A stretch of DNA of 64,000 bases, from NCBI GenBank assembly GCA_027576995.1, contig JANBQC010000018.1, positions 54,826-118,825 of the forward strand. The letters run 5' to 3'. Position numbers and translations under genes: made by a program. Within the stretch, counting starts at the first letter, position 1. Each line of letters starts with the position of its first letter. Below the pieces are notes generated by a model that was not told the DNA's origin, did not search any database, and saw nothing but the letters and a program-made list of their open reading frames with translations. The DNA comes from Dimargaris cristalligena. Lineage: Eukaryota; Kickxellomycota; Dimargaritomycetes; Dimargaritales; Dimargaritaceae. Shown here piece after piece: positions 1 to 11,295 of the stretch.

Positions 1-269
1 ACAATGTGGCTCAGGTTCAGCAGAGCTATGCCGTTCGAGACAAATTCGCCATGGTGCCAAACGAAGGAAGTGCTAATTATCAGTCCCAAGGCCGTGGTGA
101 TGTCAATCACTCGGCCCATGCACCATCGGTGGATGCGAAAACACTAAAGTTAGCCTTCACCAAAGACGACGCCTCGACCTTTATTGGTTCCGCCCTCACT
201 CGATCGTTTCGTTCCATTCTGGGAAAGATACCCGGAAAGTATTCCGTCCAAAGGAGCGAAGGCAACTAA
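1..269 (+). CDS. 3' end of a secreted-family gene (copy 1, partial)
   Basis: The window opens inside a reading frame that continues from upstream and stops at TAA 267-269. Only about 89 residues are visible. Its C-terminal block LAFTKDDASTFIG matches the ends of the genes at 10041-11295 (LAFTKADATYFFG) and 35981-37314 (LAFTKLDASKYIG), followed in each by a basic tail. This makes it a third paralogue of that family. The signal peptide and the central HPLYAC region seen in the other copies would lie before base 1. Function is unknown. The gene converges on the aquaporin gene with 283 bp between stop codons. The frame and the shared C-terminal motif are seen directly; secretion is inferred from the paralogues. 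Confidence 0.75.
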   Translation, partial: NVAQVQQSYAVRDKFAMVPNEGSANYQSQGRGDVNHSAHAPSVDAKTLKLAFTKDDASTFIGSALTRSFRSILGKIPGKYSVQRSEGN

Positions 270-552
270 GCGTGGTTTTAATCGCTAGTACCTTTAGTTA
301 TATGTTTCATAACCAAGTCTCTCCCACCAGTTGATTCGTGCGTGCAAACACCAATATTTGCAAATATAAGGACATCTACATCGCTCATTATACCCCATTT
401 TTATATAAATAACTCATCTACCCAGGGTTACAATCATGTGTTACTCTTCGGGGCCTATTTTTATTGAATTTCTAGCGAATTAAAAGCAATACCTACAAGG
501 GAAGCAAACAGGTACAATAGGGATATTAAAGGATACATACAGGTGTAGGTTT

Positions 553-1755
553 TCAGTGGTGACGGCGTAGCCGACCGGGCAGAATCTTTCGCCATGGCTT
601 CGGCTTTATAGTTGGATGATGACTGTGCAACTCCACATGCGAGACGATGACGACGTTATAAATCAATCCGCACAACACAGTCCCGCAGAAGGGCGCCACG
701 TAGGGGACCCAGGCGTAGTGGTCATGCAGGGTAAACATCCCGGGACCGTACCCCGCGGCCAAGGTATAAAGCCGGGGCCCTAAATCAATAGCAGGGTTAA
801 GGCCCCCGCCTCCTTGGAAACCCAAGCACAGGACCATGGTGCCCACGATAATGCCCAACGCAAGGGGGGTCCAGTTTTTGGGGGGCATATTGTAGCCATC
901 CGTGGCCGCGAATGCGCCCATGGCGATCATACCGGTACCCAGGGCTTCGGACAGGAAAGCCGTGGCATTGTTGATTTCCTTGAGGGGAACTGAGGTGTAC
1001 AGAGAGGCAGTGGCGGTGGGTCCGTAGATGGTAAGTTGGTGGTGCTCGTAGGCGTTGAGGGACTGCAGGTATAACAAGTTCAGCGTCGCGGCGGCCGCGA
1101 ACGACCCCAGAGTCTGCGAAAAAATGTAGCCCGGCACTTTGCGCCAGGGAAAATGGCGCCAAAAGGCAAAGGCCACAGTGAGGGCCGGGTTCAAGTGTCC
1201 CCCCGATACCCCCTGGGCGACGAAGAGGCCCATCATCAGTCCCGGGATCCAGCCGAAACTGGACAGAAAAAAGGACTGGTGCAAAGCGTCAGGGTTCAGT
1301 TTGGCCGTGAAAATAGCCCCCAGACCAATGATGGTTTGGATATACATACCCACGAATTCGGCTAGGTATTCCCGGTAGCGGTAGCGGAGTCGGTAGAGCC
1401 AGCTGTGACGGGCTAAGACGCGGCTGAGATCGTGCAGGGGGACGTAGTCGATGGGCATATCGCGATCGCTGGCTTTCCATTTGGCCTTCGTCTCACGGCT
1501 GCCCCACGGGTGGTTCACCCATTGGTTGAGGGGAAAAATTCGGCGGTGAAGTCGACTGAGTAGTCCGGTTTGGCCATCGCTGGGACTGGGGCTGGGACTG
1601 GATGCCCGTTCTACCTGGGCTGGGTAGGGTGCGATGGGGTTGTCATACGGGATAGGGGGTGGGTACCGGTAACGAAGTTGGGGGGGAGGGTTTCCACTAT
1701 TAATTGGCTGGTCCATCTCTGGACTTCCGATTGAAAGCGAGGAACCGATGCGCAA
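553..1755 (-). CDS. aquaglyceroporin (MIP family channel)
   Basis: A single uninterrupted frame of 400 codons encoding a major intrinsic protein, a membrane channel for water and/or glycerol. Both half-helix NPA motifs are present: GGHLNPALTVA (NPA at 189-191) and GGGGLNPAIDLGPR (NPA at 320-322). The second is followed by D324 and R328, the Asp/Arg pattern of glycerol-conducting members (GLP type). About six hydrophobic segments lie between residues 130 and 375. The first 125 residues form a Pro/Ser-rich hydrophilic N-terminal extension, as in many fungal Fps1-like and AQY-like channels, and the short tail is basic and His-rich. Met14 is a possible alternative start. No intron is needed. Substrate choice is inferred from motifs only. 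Confidence 0.93.
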   Translation of the reverse strand: MRIGSSLSIGSPEMDQPINSGNPPPQLRYRYPPPIPYDNPIAPYPAQVERASSPSPSPSDGQTGLLSRLHRRIFPLNQWVNHPWGSRETKAKWKASDRDMPIDYVPLHDLSRVLARHSWLYRLRYRYREYLAEFVGMYIQTIIGLGAIFTAKLNPDALHQSFFLSSFGWIPGLMMGLFVAQGVSGGHLNPALTVAFAFWRHFPWRKVPGYIFSQTLGSFAAAATLNLLYLQSLNAYEHHQLTIYGPTATASLYTSVPLKEINNATAFLSEALGTGMIAMGAFAATDGYNMPPKNWTPLALGIIVGTMVLCLGFQGGGGLNPAIDLGPRLYTLAAGYGPGMFTLHDHYAWVPYVAPFCGTVLCGLIYNVVIVSHVELHSHHPTIKPKPWRKILPGRLRRHH

Positions 1756-2407
1756 ACCAGGAAAATAATAGTATCAGGAGCAACGTAATTCTAAATTTTA
1801 AGCGAGACTAAACCGTATCTTATTATTCGGTGAATTATCGAATGTATTAATATAAGCGATCTATAAAATTGTTCATTAGGTTGAAAGCAAGTCAAGTTAG
1901 ATGGTGGATATACTAATGTAAAGGTACGGTTGAATGACAGCGGACTTATAGTACTCATTTGCAGATTCTCTGAAGTGGAACTGTATGCAGTTTCCTAATG
2001 ATCCGGTGGTTTCGGATTAACCCCTATACTCCTGTCTACCACAATCAAGGACAAGGTCAACCTAAGACATTAGTAGTTTTTGGTCATCGGGTTATGAAAC
2101 CTCGGGTCACAGACGAATCGGGGACGTGCTCATTCGAAACTCAGCTTTAATTAGTGCTATTTGAATATATCGGGGTGTCCCCATGGCTCTATTATTAAAC
2201 ACAGTCTTATGTGGGGCTAAAGAAGTATGGAGTGATTGCCGGTTAGATGGAAACAGACTAAGCCATGCTACCAAATGCTTATACGCATGGTGGACAAAGA
2301 CTTAGGCCGATTAGATAATGAGTAGAGGGTATATAATGTCTTTGAAATTCCCTTCAGAGAATTAGTAGTAACGGACTTGTTATATTATAAGGGGGCGATC
2401 GGCTCTC
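1756..2407. other. intergenic, upstream of aquaporin
   Basis: 652 bp of AT-rich sequence between the 5' end of the aquaporin gene and the 3' end of the GRDP gene, both on the minus strand. It should hold the aquaporin promoter. I see no convincing coding frame, RNA gene or repeat. Confidence 0.5.
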
Positions 2408-5234
2408 TTATCCTCCGCCCCCACCCCCGCACCCGCCTCCACCGCATCCTCCACCACCTCCACCGCCTCCACACCCACCGCCGCCCCCACCACCATCTCC
2501 ACCTGATCCACAGCCTCCCACACCACAACCGGCACCGGACCCTCCCGCTCCTCCATCGCCGTATTGACCCCAACCAACGGGGCTGTTGCAGTCGTAAGTC
2601 CCGGCGGACGGATAGCCATAGCCCATACCGCCATCATACCAGATTGGGAAATAAAAGGGAACGGATGCAGTGCACATGGCGTGGTGTGGTCGATTATCCC
2701 TAGATATATAATGCAGTCGGAAGCCGTCCATTGCAAATTTTAAAATGCAGTATGTCAGTGTGGTTAGCCAATAGTGTCTGATGGTGGGAGAGGAGTGTAT
2801 AACCAATCCGATGAATTTTTAGAATCTTGAGGTGATGCAGTAAGAGCATCCTGCTTAAACTAGGCCATGCCAAAACGAATAACAAAGCCCTACTAACTAG
2901 TAATCTACTTACTGTTTGGGAGGCCCGTCGTCATCGCCTGTTTCCCCGCGTTGGTTTGACTGGGATTTGCTATTGGGCACGGTTTTCTGTTTTTGTCGCG
3001 CTTTTGACAACTGCATGTATCTGCGGACAACAAAAAAGGCAAAGACGGGGTTTATAACACTAAACGCCACCTGTAGGTAGGGAGGAGGATACATTGGTAT
3101 ACGGAGAGGGGATTGTGACACAAGGGTATGATTAGGTGAAAATGATATTGGTATGGTGCCACCTATGCGTGAGTCGGCGGATTGTGGCGTTTGGCCGGCT
3201 ACAGACTACACCGAGGCATTTCCACTTGGAGTAACGGGATTAGATACCAACCAAACAGGACTTTGGGCTTACTTACACGTAGTGGCGATAAATAGGTGCG
3301 ATTAAGGCTGTCTACTGTGTAGGGCTGCTTATAGGCTTTGTACCATGCCAGAGCAGTGGTCTCGAACGATCTTTTAAGATCTTTGGGTGAAATGGTATCA
3401 TCGTGGTTAATAAAGTGGCCAATTTTCTCTATGGTGTAATCTCGGTAGCGGGCGGGATGTAGCTGATGGGTATGCCAGGCCAAGTCAATATCGATGGTGG
3501 GGACGCGGATGGAGCTGCCATCCCCGGTCATCAGTTGCAAAAACCGGTGGTACCGTAAAATGGAGCTATTGCAGTGGAAAACAAACAAAGATATATAATC
3601 GAATGATAGAGGGTACACCCAAATACCGGTGATGCTACAGCCCGATTAGATACTGGTTTCGTTGGACAGTGAAGGTAATTGTCCGTAGTATCGTAGGGCA
3701 CGACCCGTATAAACAATCCGATGGGGACCTGGAGAGGTTGTATTGCACAGCTGGATGGAACTTACATGCCAAGAGAAGTTGGGGTATCCCACTGGATGTT
3801 CGCCATGGTATCCGTGAACTTTCTTTGACGCTGAACCGCCAAACAAAGATCGAGGGAGAATGGCGCGGTAAGTTCGCGGTAAGCGCCCCCCATCTTATCG
3901 ACGGTCTGGGGATGGATGGCGCGCCAACGACGACGGGATATGGCCCGAGTTTTGACCTCCTTAAGATCTGCAATGATGTTCTTCCACTGACAGGCTTTCC
4001 AATCCACCAGGCGGGTTTGTATATCTTCGGAAGAAAGCCCGTCGAAAAGGATGACATGGTCTTGGTCAGCCGCGCTAGGGTCGGTAAACCCCATGCCAGG
4101 CGAAAGGATGGCCCCTCTGCGCGTATATCAAAAGGTTAGATAGATTTGCAGATAAATTAGTATTTTAGGAAATTTTGATAAAACGAAATTTAGAATGGAG
4201 AAGTGTGGCACCCTCCGCAAATATTCGGTACAGGGGCGGAGTAATTTGGATACGAGGGGCCAGAGGGGGATATACATATGTTTTCCCCAAATAGTGGGTA
4301 TGTGAGAAAATTACACGGGCCTCTTGGCCCGGATTAGGGGTGGGGAGCGCTTACTTACCTGACCAGGGACTGGGCGGGGTCATCCAAATATCGCTTCACA
4401 TCCGTCCAAAAGAGATGTCCACTGACAGTATCGCGATTCCACTCCGCCTGGCAGCCATCGCAAGTAACGCGGCTTTTGGGGACTTTGGCAGTGCGTAGGT
4501 CAATAATAGTTGGCCAGTCCAACCGCATAGCCTTATCACACCATTTACAGTTGGACTTGTAGTCGGGATGGTCCGCTATATCCAACTTGTAGGGCAAATG
4601 TGTGACTTTTTCCCATTGACGAATAGTGGTATCGCTGGGTTTTTTACCACTCATGTACGTATCGTGGAGCTGGCGTAGGGGGAAGGCAATGTTCATGACC
4701 GTATCGCGGCGTTGGAGATAATAATTGTCCTCATAGTAGCGGTGGGGTGAGAGCATATGGCTATGCCACATGTATGCAATGTCTATGGTCAGCCATTGTG
4801 AGGTATTCCAAAGCAGAAAAATAGAGTGGGTGGTTTAAGTGCGGGAAGGCCAACAGAGGTGAAGACGGTTGAACAGGCGGCGGGTGCTAGGTATTGGCGC
4901 AATCACGGGCGGAGTTTCACAAAAAGGCTGGGAGGGCAATGGAGGGCGCTGCAATACGGGGCAGTAAGGACTTACCAATGGGCGGTACGGGCACATCGTT
5001 CGGGCGGTCAGCGAGGCTCTGGAGAATGCGCGCCCAGGCTTCATACCGCTGCTCAGCGAGAAGAAGAAAGCGTTTGTCGGCCGCAACGTCGCCGGATTCC
5101 AATTCCTTGAACCATTTCAACAGGGTGAGATGGTGTTGCAGTTGCTCCACACTAATCCCGTCTAGAGTCACTTTTTCTGGGCGGAACGTCTCAGGGGCCG
5201 GAAGAGGTCCCACGGCGGGAATGGTGCTGGTCAT
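2408..5234 (-). CDS. GRDP / DUF1399 glycine-rich domain protein, six exons
   Basis: Six exons can be joined in frame: 5234-4976, 4782-4359, 4116-3766, 3565-3277, 3070-2913 and 2699-2408, giving 1,773 nt or 590 residues. All five donors read GTAAGT. The protein carries the paired His motifs of the GRDP/DUF1399 family: DIAYMWHSHMLSP (residues 87-99), interrupted by intron 1, and IDIDLAWHTHQLHP (369-382), preceded by RYHRFLQLM. A CKWC and a CDGC pair lie between them. The C-terminus, after MCTASVPFYFPIWYDGG, becomes an almost pure Gly/Cys tail encoded by a GGN-like simple repeat at 2411-2560. Plant GRDPs act in stress and growth responses; the fungal role is not established. Exon 5 (residues 442-493) is the least conserved part, so its boundaries are the least certain. 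Confidence 0.82.
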
Positions 5235-6758
5235 GGGGGAGTGTTATAGTGAAGGCGGAGTTATAGTCAAAATAATGCACGCCTGGGTAAATTGGATAAA
5301 TATCAGTTTACAAATAAGGATACTTATAATTATAATTATAATTATATAGCGCAGCCCTAAATACTAGAACGAATGATTAACCTCGCAAGCAGTAATATAT
5401 ACTGGGCGCTGTATTAAACGAATGGGGAAGTATATAAAAAAATGACTTGGCTGTATGGTTTGATAATGGCCAATGGCAAATCCAATACGCGACCAATACA
5501 AAAGACCTGGTACCGAAGATGCTAATCGAGAGGAAAATCGCTACGGGTCGAGGATTCCAGTTAGAGGAATGGCCCTAGAAATAAAAAAGCAGCAATACGA
5601 AATGTAAATGTCGGGCGACAGAAGGTAAGTTTGAAAATAATGAGAGTATATATCTTGGAGCGTAGAGGCAGTTGCGCCGGTCCAGGGTATTTAAATGCCC
5701 ATTGGCAAATACCTGATTGGTATATAATCCCAATTCCACCAGCATTGCTTGGTCTGACATGCCCTATTCAATCAGGCATATGGGAAATCCTCGACGCACT
5801 TGGATAGCCAGTCAGTCGTTCTACTTATATCCTACTCATCCCCAGTTGGTGTGAACGTCCACTTGGTCACATGGTGGGCCGCAGCTTAACGACTCAAATC
5901 TCTACTGTAAGGTTTAGCAGTGAGACCTTCGTATATAAAGGGGATTCCCGGGTGTGGATTAATTCTAGATAAATCCACCATGGTGATCAGCGAGTCTTCC
6001 GCCAACTCAATAGGATTACCCCCCAGTTCCGCTATACTATGGCATATCAACATAATAGCCCCCTGATGCCATTTTCAACTGCTTCCCATGACGCAAAGCA
6101 GTAGGTGTGCACAAAGTATAGCGTGCAGATCTCCGGCAGGCGGCGTTGGGCTGCAACTTTCGCTGGTTCAATACAATGTTTTTGGTTGTGTTTGGCAACC
6201 CCGATGCTTTCCTGGGTTCGAGAGCGGTCTTCCCGCCTGTTTCGTACATTCGGCCATACTATTCTCCATTAGTTATTGGTATTCCAGAAACTCCACCGCG
6301 TGGGCGGTGATTTCCATGTAACAATAATAGTTCGATTATTCAACAATACCCGCCTCCTTCAGTTTATAAGTTTCCCAGTCATTCAATTTCTAGACCCCTG
6401 CATGAAAAGATCGGTCTTATTAAGACTCCTTTAAATCAGCATAGTCACTCAGACGGGGATAATGTGTTATCGTCTAAATCTACTCCGAGCAATTGACCCG
6501 GACTTAAAATATAAGGGGTGGTTTAGTCGTGGGATATCATAGGCTGCATAATCAAACCGGTTGGAACTAAGAAAAAAACACCAGCACACGGCTCGGTCAT
6601 CGGGTTCAGGCGTGTGCTTCTAGAACCTCGGTGGTGGTTTATTTTACGAATGCCAAGTAATAGTTCTAGAGAGTCTTGAGTATAATGGCGGGGTCTCTGG
6701 GAGGTGGGATGAGGGGAGGGGGTTGTATTGAGAACTTTTCGGGCGAACTATCATGTAA
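5235..6758 (-). other. unresolved gene-like stretch (possible spliced or decayed gene)
   Basis: No complete gene can be built here. Short minus-strand open segments look protein-like: about 5930-6060 (contains AELGGNPIELAEDSLITMV), about 5840-5895, about 5700-5762 (contains DQAMLVELGLYTNQ) and about 6040-6250. A CAG acceptor before the first of these, and a GTATTT donor after DQAMLVELGLYTNQ, suggest introns. Stops and frame changes between the pieces prevent a clean model. It could be a small multi-exon gene of a family I do not recognise, or a decayed one. The interval 5235-5560, just upstream of the GRDP start, shows only AT-rich sequence. Confidence 0.25.
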
Positions 6759-7635
6759 TTAAGCCTGGGGCGCCTTAACCTTGACTTTGAGGGGGAATTT
6801 ACCCAGATGGGGGATTTGAATCTGGCAGGTGTATTGGCCCAGGGCCTTGATACGCTCAATTTCAATCGAATTGGGGTCCAATTCGACCTGGTATTCGCTG
6901 CGTAGTTGGTTGAGGATATCGTCCGCGGACACCGATCCGAAAATAGCGGAATCATTGGGACGAATCCGAGGCCGCACGAACTCAATGGCCGACAACGACT
7001 CAATGCGATCGGCCTTGGCCCGCAGCCGAATGTAGAGGTCCCGGTGGATCGAAGGGTCGAGCTGGCCCGACTTGATCGCCTTTTCACGGGCCTGTTCCGC
7101 CACCTGCTCCGCTTCGGCCTGGCGATTCCGGGGACCGGTATACACAATCACGTATTCGGCCACTCCTTTGGGGTATAGTTCATTGCGCATAAAGCCGGGT
7201 TTGACCTCCACGACATCGCCCGCCTGCCCCATGCCAGGCTTGTCCATAAGGAGCTTGATTCTAATCCGTTTGGCCATTTTAACCCCACGCTGCCAAGCAC
7301 CACGTCATATGATATCGTAATATACAGACATATATACACATATACATAAATATACAAATATTAATTAGTTAATCAAGCAAATTTAATGGTCTTGAACTTG
7401 ACTCAGAGCAGTAATGTCGACCAGTCATAGTACACATGTCAAGTATTGAGCGGGCCTAGAAAGTGACTGACGGCCGAATTCAACATATTTCTGATCTGGT
7501 AAGACAGGGATGTAATCTACTTACCCATTGCGTAAGGGTCGGGGTCAAGAGTCGGCTTCCGATTAGCGTCAACCCGGACACGGGGGAGCCTAACGAGGCG
7601 CCGGTCCTAATAGGGGCGTGTGCGAGAAAATTCAT
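6759..7635 (-). CDS. MRPL50: mitochondrial ribosomal protein bL9m, two exons
   Basis: Exon 1 (7635-7525) and exon 2 (7289-6759) join in phase 0 across a 235-bp GTAAGT intron, giving 213 residues. Exon 1 supplies a Ser/Thr/Arg-bearing N-terminus typical of a mitochondrial presequence, ending at TQW. Exon 2 begins RGVKMAKRIRIKLL. The bL9 N-domain is clear in DVVEVKPGFMRNELYPKGVAEY, followed by a charged helix and the C-domain with AIFGSVSADDI, IEIERIKALG and a final KVKVKAP. It is a component of the mitochondrial large ribosomal subunit. The ATG inside exon 2 would give a product with no presequence, which is why I prefer the upstream start. It lies head to head with frataxin. Confidence 0.9.
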
Positions 7636-8244
7636 GGGCTAAGACAATAAAAATAAAATGACCAACTGTGGAGACCCCAGTAAAGTCGATAAATCCAACA
7701 AAACTATATAGTAAAAGAGCTATGCAAACACAAGTTAACTAAAGTGGTTGTTGAATCGTTGAAAGAGTTACTCTGGGATCGATTCTAAATGCCACAGTGT
7801 TCTTTCGATCACCACTCCCCTTTGAATCATGGGCCGTGGTCTCTCCCCACCCTCAATGTGGGATGTGATGGTTTACGCAGGGATTTCTTATACCAAGTCG
7901 TAGTAGTGTCCACTGGACTAGCTTTGGTTCTGCGAACCTTAGTCCAGTTTCGAATGGATTGCCCCCGAAATTTGGTAAGGCCCGATGCAAAGGTCACGTG
8001 ATAATATATAGGCTCTGGGTGGCAGTGGGGAGGGTAGTAGCGCTGTGCTATTAAGGGGTTACTTAAAGTGTGCTTAGTATTAGGGGGCACACTCGTCATA
8101 TATATTCGCCATACTGTATTAACGGGCTTACCAAGGGAGAGTGACTTTGAAGCCCACTCTGCCTTTTTCCAGTCAACTGTTTCTTCTACCCTTACCTTGT
8201 TTTAAATTCGTTTTTTTAGTGGTTCTACATCTGTCAACCTCACC
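7636..8244. promoter_or_regulatory. bidirectional promoter region between bL9m and frataxin
   Basis: 609 bp separate the divergent start codons of two genes for mitochondrial proteins. The segment contains no convincing coding frame and ends in a pyrimidine-rich leader before the frataxin ATG. Shared regulation is inferred from orientation only; no specific binding site is identified. Confidence 0.45.
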
Positions 8245-9160
8245 ATGAACCCTGGCTGCTTACGGAGCGTTCGGCAAGTCGGTATCGCACGCCGGCTCCA
8301 GCGACCTACCCAGGTCTTTTCCCGTCAGTTTGTCTCCTACCAACCGCACATTAGTAAAAGCAAGCGGACGCATGGGCCACCCGTCGATTCCCAATGGTCC
8401 TGCCGCTCATGCGACCCCATTTTCATTTCCGCCGCCCGATGGTATTCAACGCCCTCATACAGCGCTAGGTACAGTGCCCTTTATCTACTATTACTCGCTC
8501 CAAAACAAATTGTTTGATCGTTCTCTTGACTACCTGTTTAATCACACCTCCCATAGGTGTATCGAAGGGTCACCAAAGGAACTATTCCTCACATGACCAG
8601 CCCCTCATTTTCCTGATTTTAATTGATTCCTCTACCCCCCTCCATCATGTTTGATTACCCTATTTTAGTGCACTGACCGAGTCCGACTACCATGATGTTT
8701 CGACTCATACTATGGAATCGCTTTTGGATTATCTGGAGGAATTCGGTGAAAGTACCAGCCTTCCGGGATTTGACGTGGAATATTCGGTAAGTTTTGCGTT
8801 TCTACTGAACTCATAGAGGATCCCCTAACCAAACGACACATGTTTTCTAACCCTTCCCCTCTCGAATCACTTCACCTTTTTTACACCCCCATCGCTCCGG
8901 TTGATCCCCCACAATCCCTCGGTGCACTATTTTAGAGCGGCGTTTTAACCCTCGAACTAGGTGAGCATGGCACCTACGTTATTAACAAGCAGCCCCCTAA
9001 CAAGCAAATCTGGCTTTCATCGCCCTTGAGTGGCCCTAAACGCTTTGACTACGATACCACGGAAGGCAAGTGGTTTTACAGCCGGGATCAGACCACTCTT
9101 GACGGTTTACTGAACCAAGAGCTCAGTGCAGTTTTTAACCAAGCAATCACTATTCTATAA
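8245..9160 (+). CDS. YFH1: frataxin, three exons
   Basis: Exons 8245-8468, 8669-8786 and 8936-9160 join in frame (567 nt, 188 residues) across introns of 200 and 149 bp. The first splice rebuilds a Ser codon just before [10 protein letters not shown]. The Arg-rich first 70 residues look like a mitochondrial presequence. The frataxin fold follows: an acidic first helix ([12 protein letters not shown]), then [47 protein letters not shown] and a C-terminal helix. These match the family's most conserved strands and its acidic iron-binding ridge. Frataxin works in the mitochondrial matrix as the iron-dependent activator of Fe-S cluster assembly on the Nfs1-Isu complex. Length is usual for the fungal precursor. 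Confidence 0.95.
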
Positions 9161-10040
9161 AGGGTATTTCTCGAATATTCCGGCCCATCAGCCTTGCGGG
9201 GCCTGATGAAATAAAAATGTAATATGAATTAAAATATCACTTTCGCCTTATGCTATTTAACGCCAAGGCTTGGGATACAATTATTCGGCAAAATCGGAGC
9301 CACCTATGTCCCTAAGTGAACGTACTATAGGCTGTGTAGTAGGAAGCACATATCGTGCAGCATGTTACTGTAGCATTCTACTGAACCATGTCCAGCACTA
9401 GAAGCGCCTGTTTACCACCTCTGTTCTAACATTTAATGATCTTCTGTTAATATCCGATGTCAATGGAAAAGCATCGCATGTATCGACCATTACTAGGAAG
9501 CCCTTATATTTGGGGTAATATAATTCCTGGGCACTATCGTTGCATTATTGATGTGCTCATTCATATACATTCCAAGTACAGTCATTGTTTCCACCCGAGG
9601 CCCATTTTCCGTATAGCAGGGGTGCCGGTCAATTTTTGCTGTTCCATATTTTACCCCCTAATTCATATGGGTGGAATTTAACCCAGCTGAATAAGGTTTT
9701 AAATAATGTGTGTATGGGAAAATAGGTGGGGGATTCATTCTCAACTAGTAGCAATTGCCTCATCCAACGGACATTTCGTTATACGATTGAATTGGACCAC
9801 CCAAACGATGCATATTCGGGCACCAGTGTTAAATTTGACAGGTAATTATGCGATGTGAGCACCTTTGCTGAGTATATTAAGGGGCCATCGCTGTATTGTC
9901 ATCACTTATACACGCTATTTATTTGCAAATATAAAACTAATACTCGACGTCGGATATCGTTCAAAAAATAGTCAGTGCGGTGCTCGTTGAAAAGAAAAGA
10001 AGTTGGTTTAGGTGTTATTCATAATCGACTGGCTTCATTG
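9161..10040. other. intergenic with a repeat copy
   Basis: 880 bp between the 3' ends of frataxin and the second secreted-family gene. Apart from the repeat at 9661-9796 I see no supported feature. The 74-codon frame at 9457-9681 overlaps the repeat and does not look like a protein. Confidence 0.5.
9661..9796 (+). repeat. dispersed copy of the foldback-element arm
   Basis: This segment aligns along its length with the right arm of the palindromic element at 27207-27528. Shared blocks include CATATGGGTGGAATT, ATAAGGTTTT, GTATGGGAAAATA, CTAGTAG and CGTTATAC, in the same order and spacing. A much-diverged left arm may lie at about 9550-9655. It is probably a remnant of a non-autonomous transposon. 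Confidence 0.65.
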
Positions 10041-11295
10041 CTATGCAGTCGACTCTCTGCGTTTAGCTCCAATCTTTACCTTCCGCGCCCACCGCTTCAA
10101 GGTTGGGCCAAAGAAATAGGTGGCATCCGCTTTAGTAAAGGCCAACATCAGACGTTTTGTGCGTCCAGTCGATTGATGCTTGGCCATAGGGTCGGGGAAA
10201 TAGGAGGTATTATCATCATCAATATCCTCATCATCAGAGCTGGCATAGTAGCCGTAGAGTCCGCCCTGCCATTGATGTTGCATGTCCATGGCTAGCTCCC
10301 TTGCCTTTGAGTTACCCTGGGCCTGGGCCACGGCCTGCACTTCCGTCAGAACAACACTAAAATACCATAAGGCTCTTTCCACTAAGTTATCTGCGGGAAA
10401 ATCCGGGTAGACATAGGCCATCTGGGAATCATTCACCAGGTCCACCTCTTCATTCTGACTACCCGATTTCCTCATAAGGCGTTTCGCACGCGTCAGGGCC
10501 CGACTCCAGCGGCTCTGGGATTGCGCCAGCTGGACCCGCTGCAAAATCTGGGCAAGGTGAGCGTCGGTGCCAATCAACGACACCAAGGAAGCCCCCTGCT
10601 TGAGCACATCGATGGCTAACTCGGGTTCTTCCTGCATACAGGCGTAGAGTGGGTGGGATTCGGCCAAGTCGGGCAAGGCGGCCTGATAAGGGTACTGGAT
10701 GATCTCGGAAGAATGGCCGGACTCGACCATCAAATAGGCCCTAAAGCTGGACCCAAGAATTCTAAAGTAGCTCTCGTAGATGAGTTCCTTGTCGCCGTCA
10801 TCCATGTTGGATTCGTATCCACTACGGAAAGACTCACAAAGCTGCTTAACCAACGGAAGGATTCGGCGCAAGTCAAGACAAGGCGAGATGGAAGAGTCGG
10901 GCTATGTTACGGTATTTATAAAATGTCAGTTATCCACAGGTAGGTCGGTGCCAATGGGGTTAGGAACAAACAATTAATTGTTAATGAATGTAACGCCGGG
11001 GTTGGTCAAGCCACGCCCCGTATGGGTTGCCGTCTGAAACTAGGCCGTATTCGTCGATAGTATTCCTGGCGTGATGGAGCTCTACAATAAGGCACCTCTT
11101 AAAATTAAACATGACTAATATAATACTTACCTCCAGCGTCTCGGTGTTATCGTAGGCATTGGAGTGAAATTGGGTCGCACCGTCGGAATACGACCTTTGG
11201 ACATTCAGTGGGTTATGAACAACTGTACTTTGGCCTAAACTGACCATAGCAATCACCACTATCAGTGACTTGAACGGTGAATAGCGAGGCTGCAT
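10041..11295 (-). CDS. predicted secreted protein, lineage-specific family (copy 2), two exons
   Basis: Exon 1 (11295-11131, 55 codons) and exon 2 (10901-10041) join in phase 0 over a 229-bp intron with a GTAAGT donor and a TAG acceptor, giving 341 residues. Exon 1 encodes a short basic start and a hydrophobic run (LIVVIAMVSLG), a probable signal peptide. Exon 2 aligns with the gene at 35981-37314 from its first residues: SPCLDLRRILPLV against SPCAEVRRIHPLV. Alignment continues through YPYQAALPDLAESHPLYAC, AVAQAQGN and LAFTKADATYFFGP. The C-terminal half contains an acidic SSDDEDIDDD stretch. Intron position, phase and length match copy 3. I recognise no known domain; function is unknown, and export is inferred from the signal peptide. 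Confidence 0.82.

Noticed and set aside
2377..2703. His/Arg-rich plus-strand frame
   Set aside because: It is the antisense of the Gly-repeat exon of the GRDP gene; the composition is that of a simple repeat.
3669..4139. 156-codon plus-strand frame opposite the GRDP gene
   Set aside because: It overlaps exon 3 and part of intron 3 on the other strand; the minus-strand exon carries the family continuity.
7789..8099. Overlapping frames between bL9m and frataxin
   Set aside because: Short, on both strands, without protein-like composition; best explained as promoter DNA.
9457..9681. 74-codon frame with many His and Tyr
   Set aside because: Runs into the dispersed repeat arm and is not conserved in the other copies.
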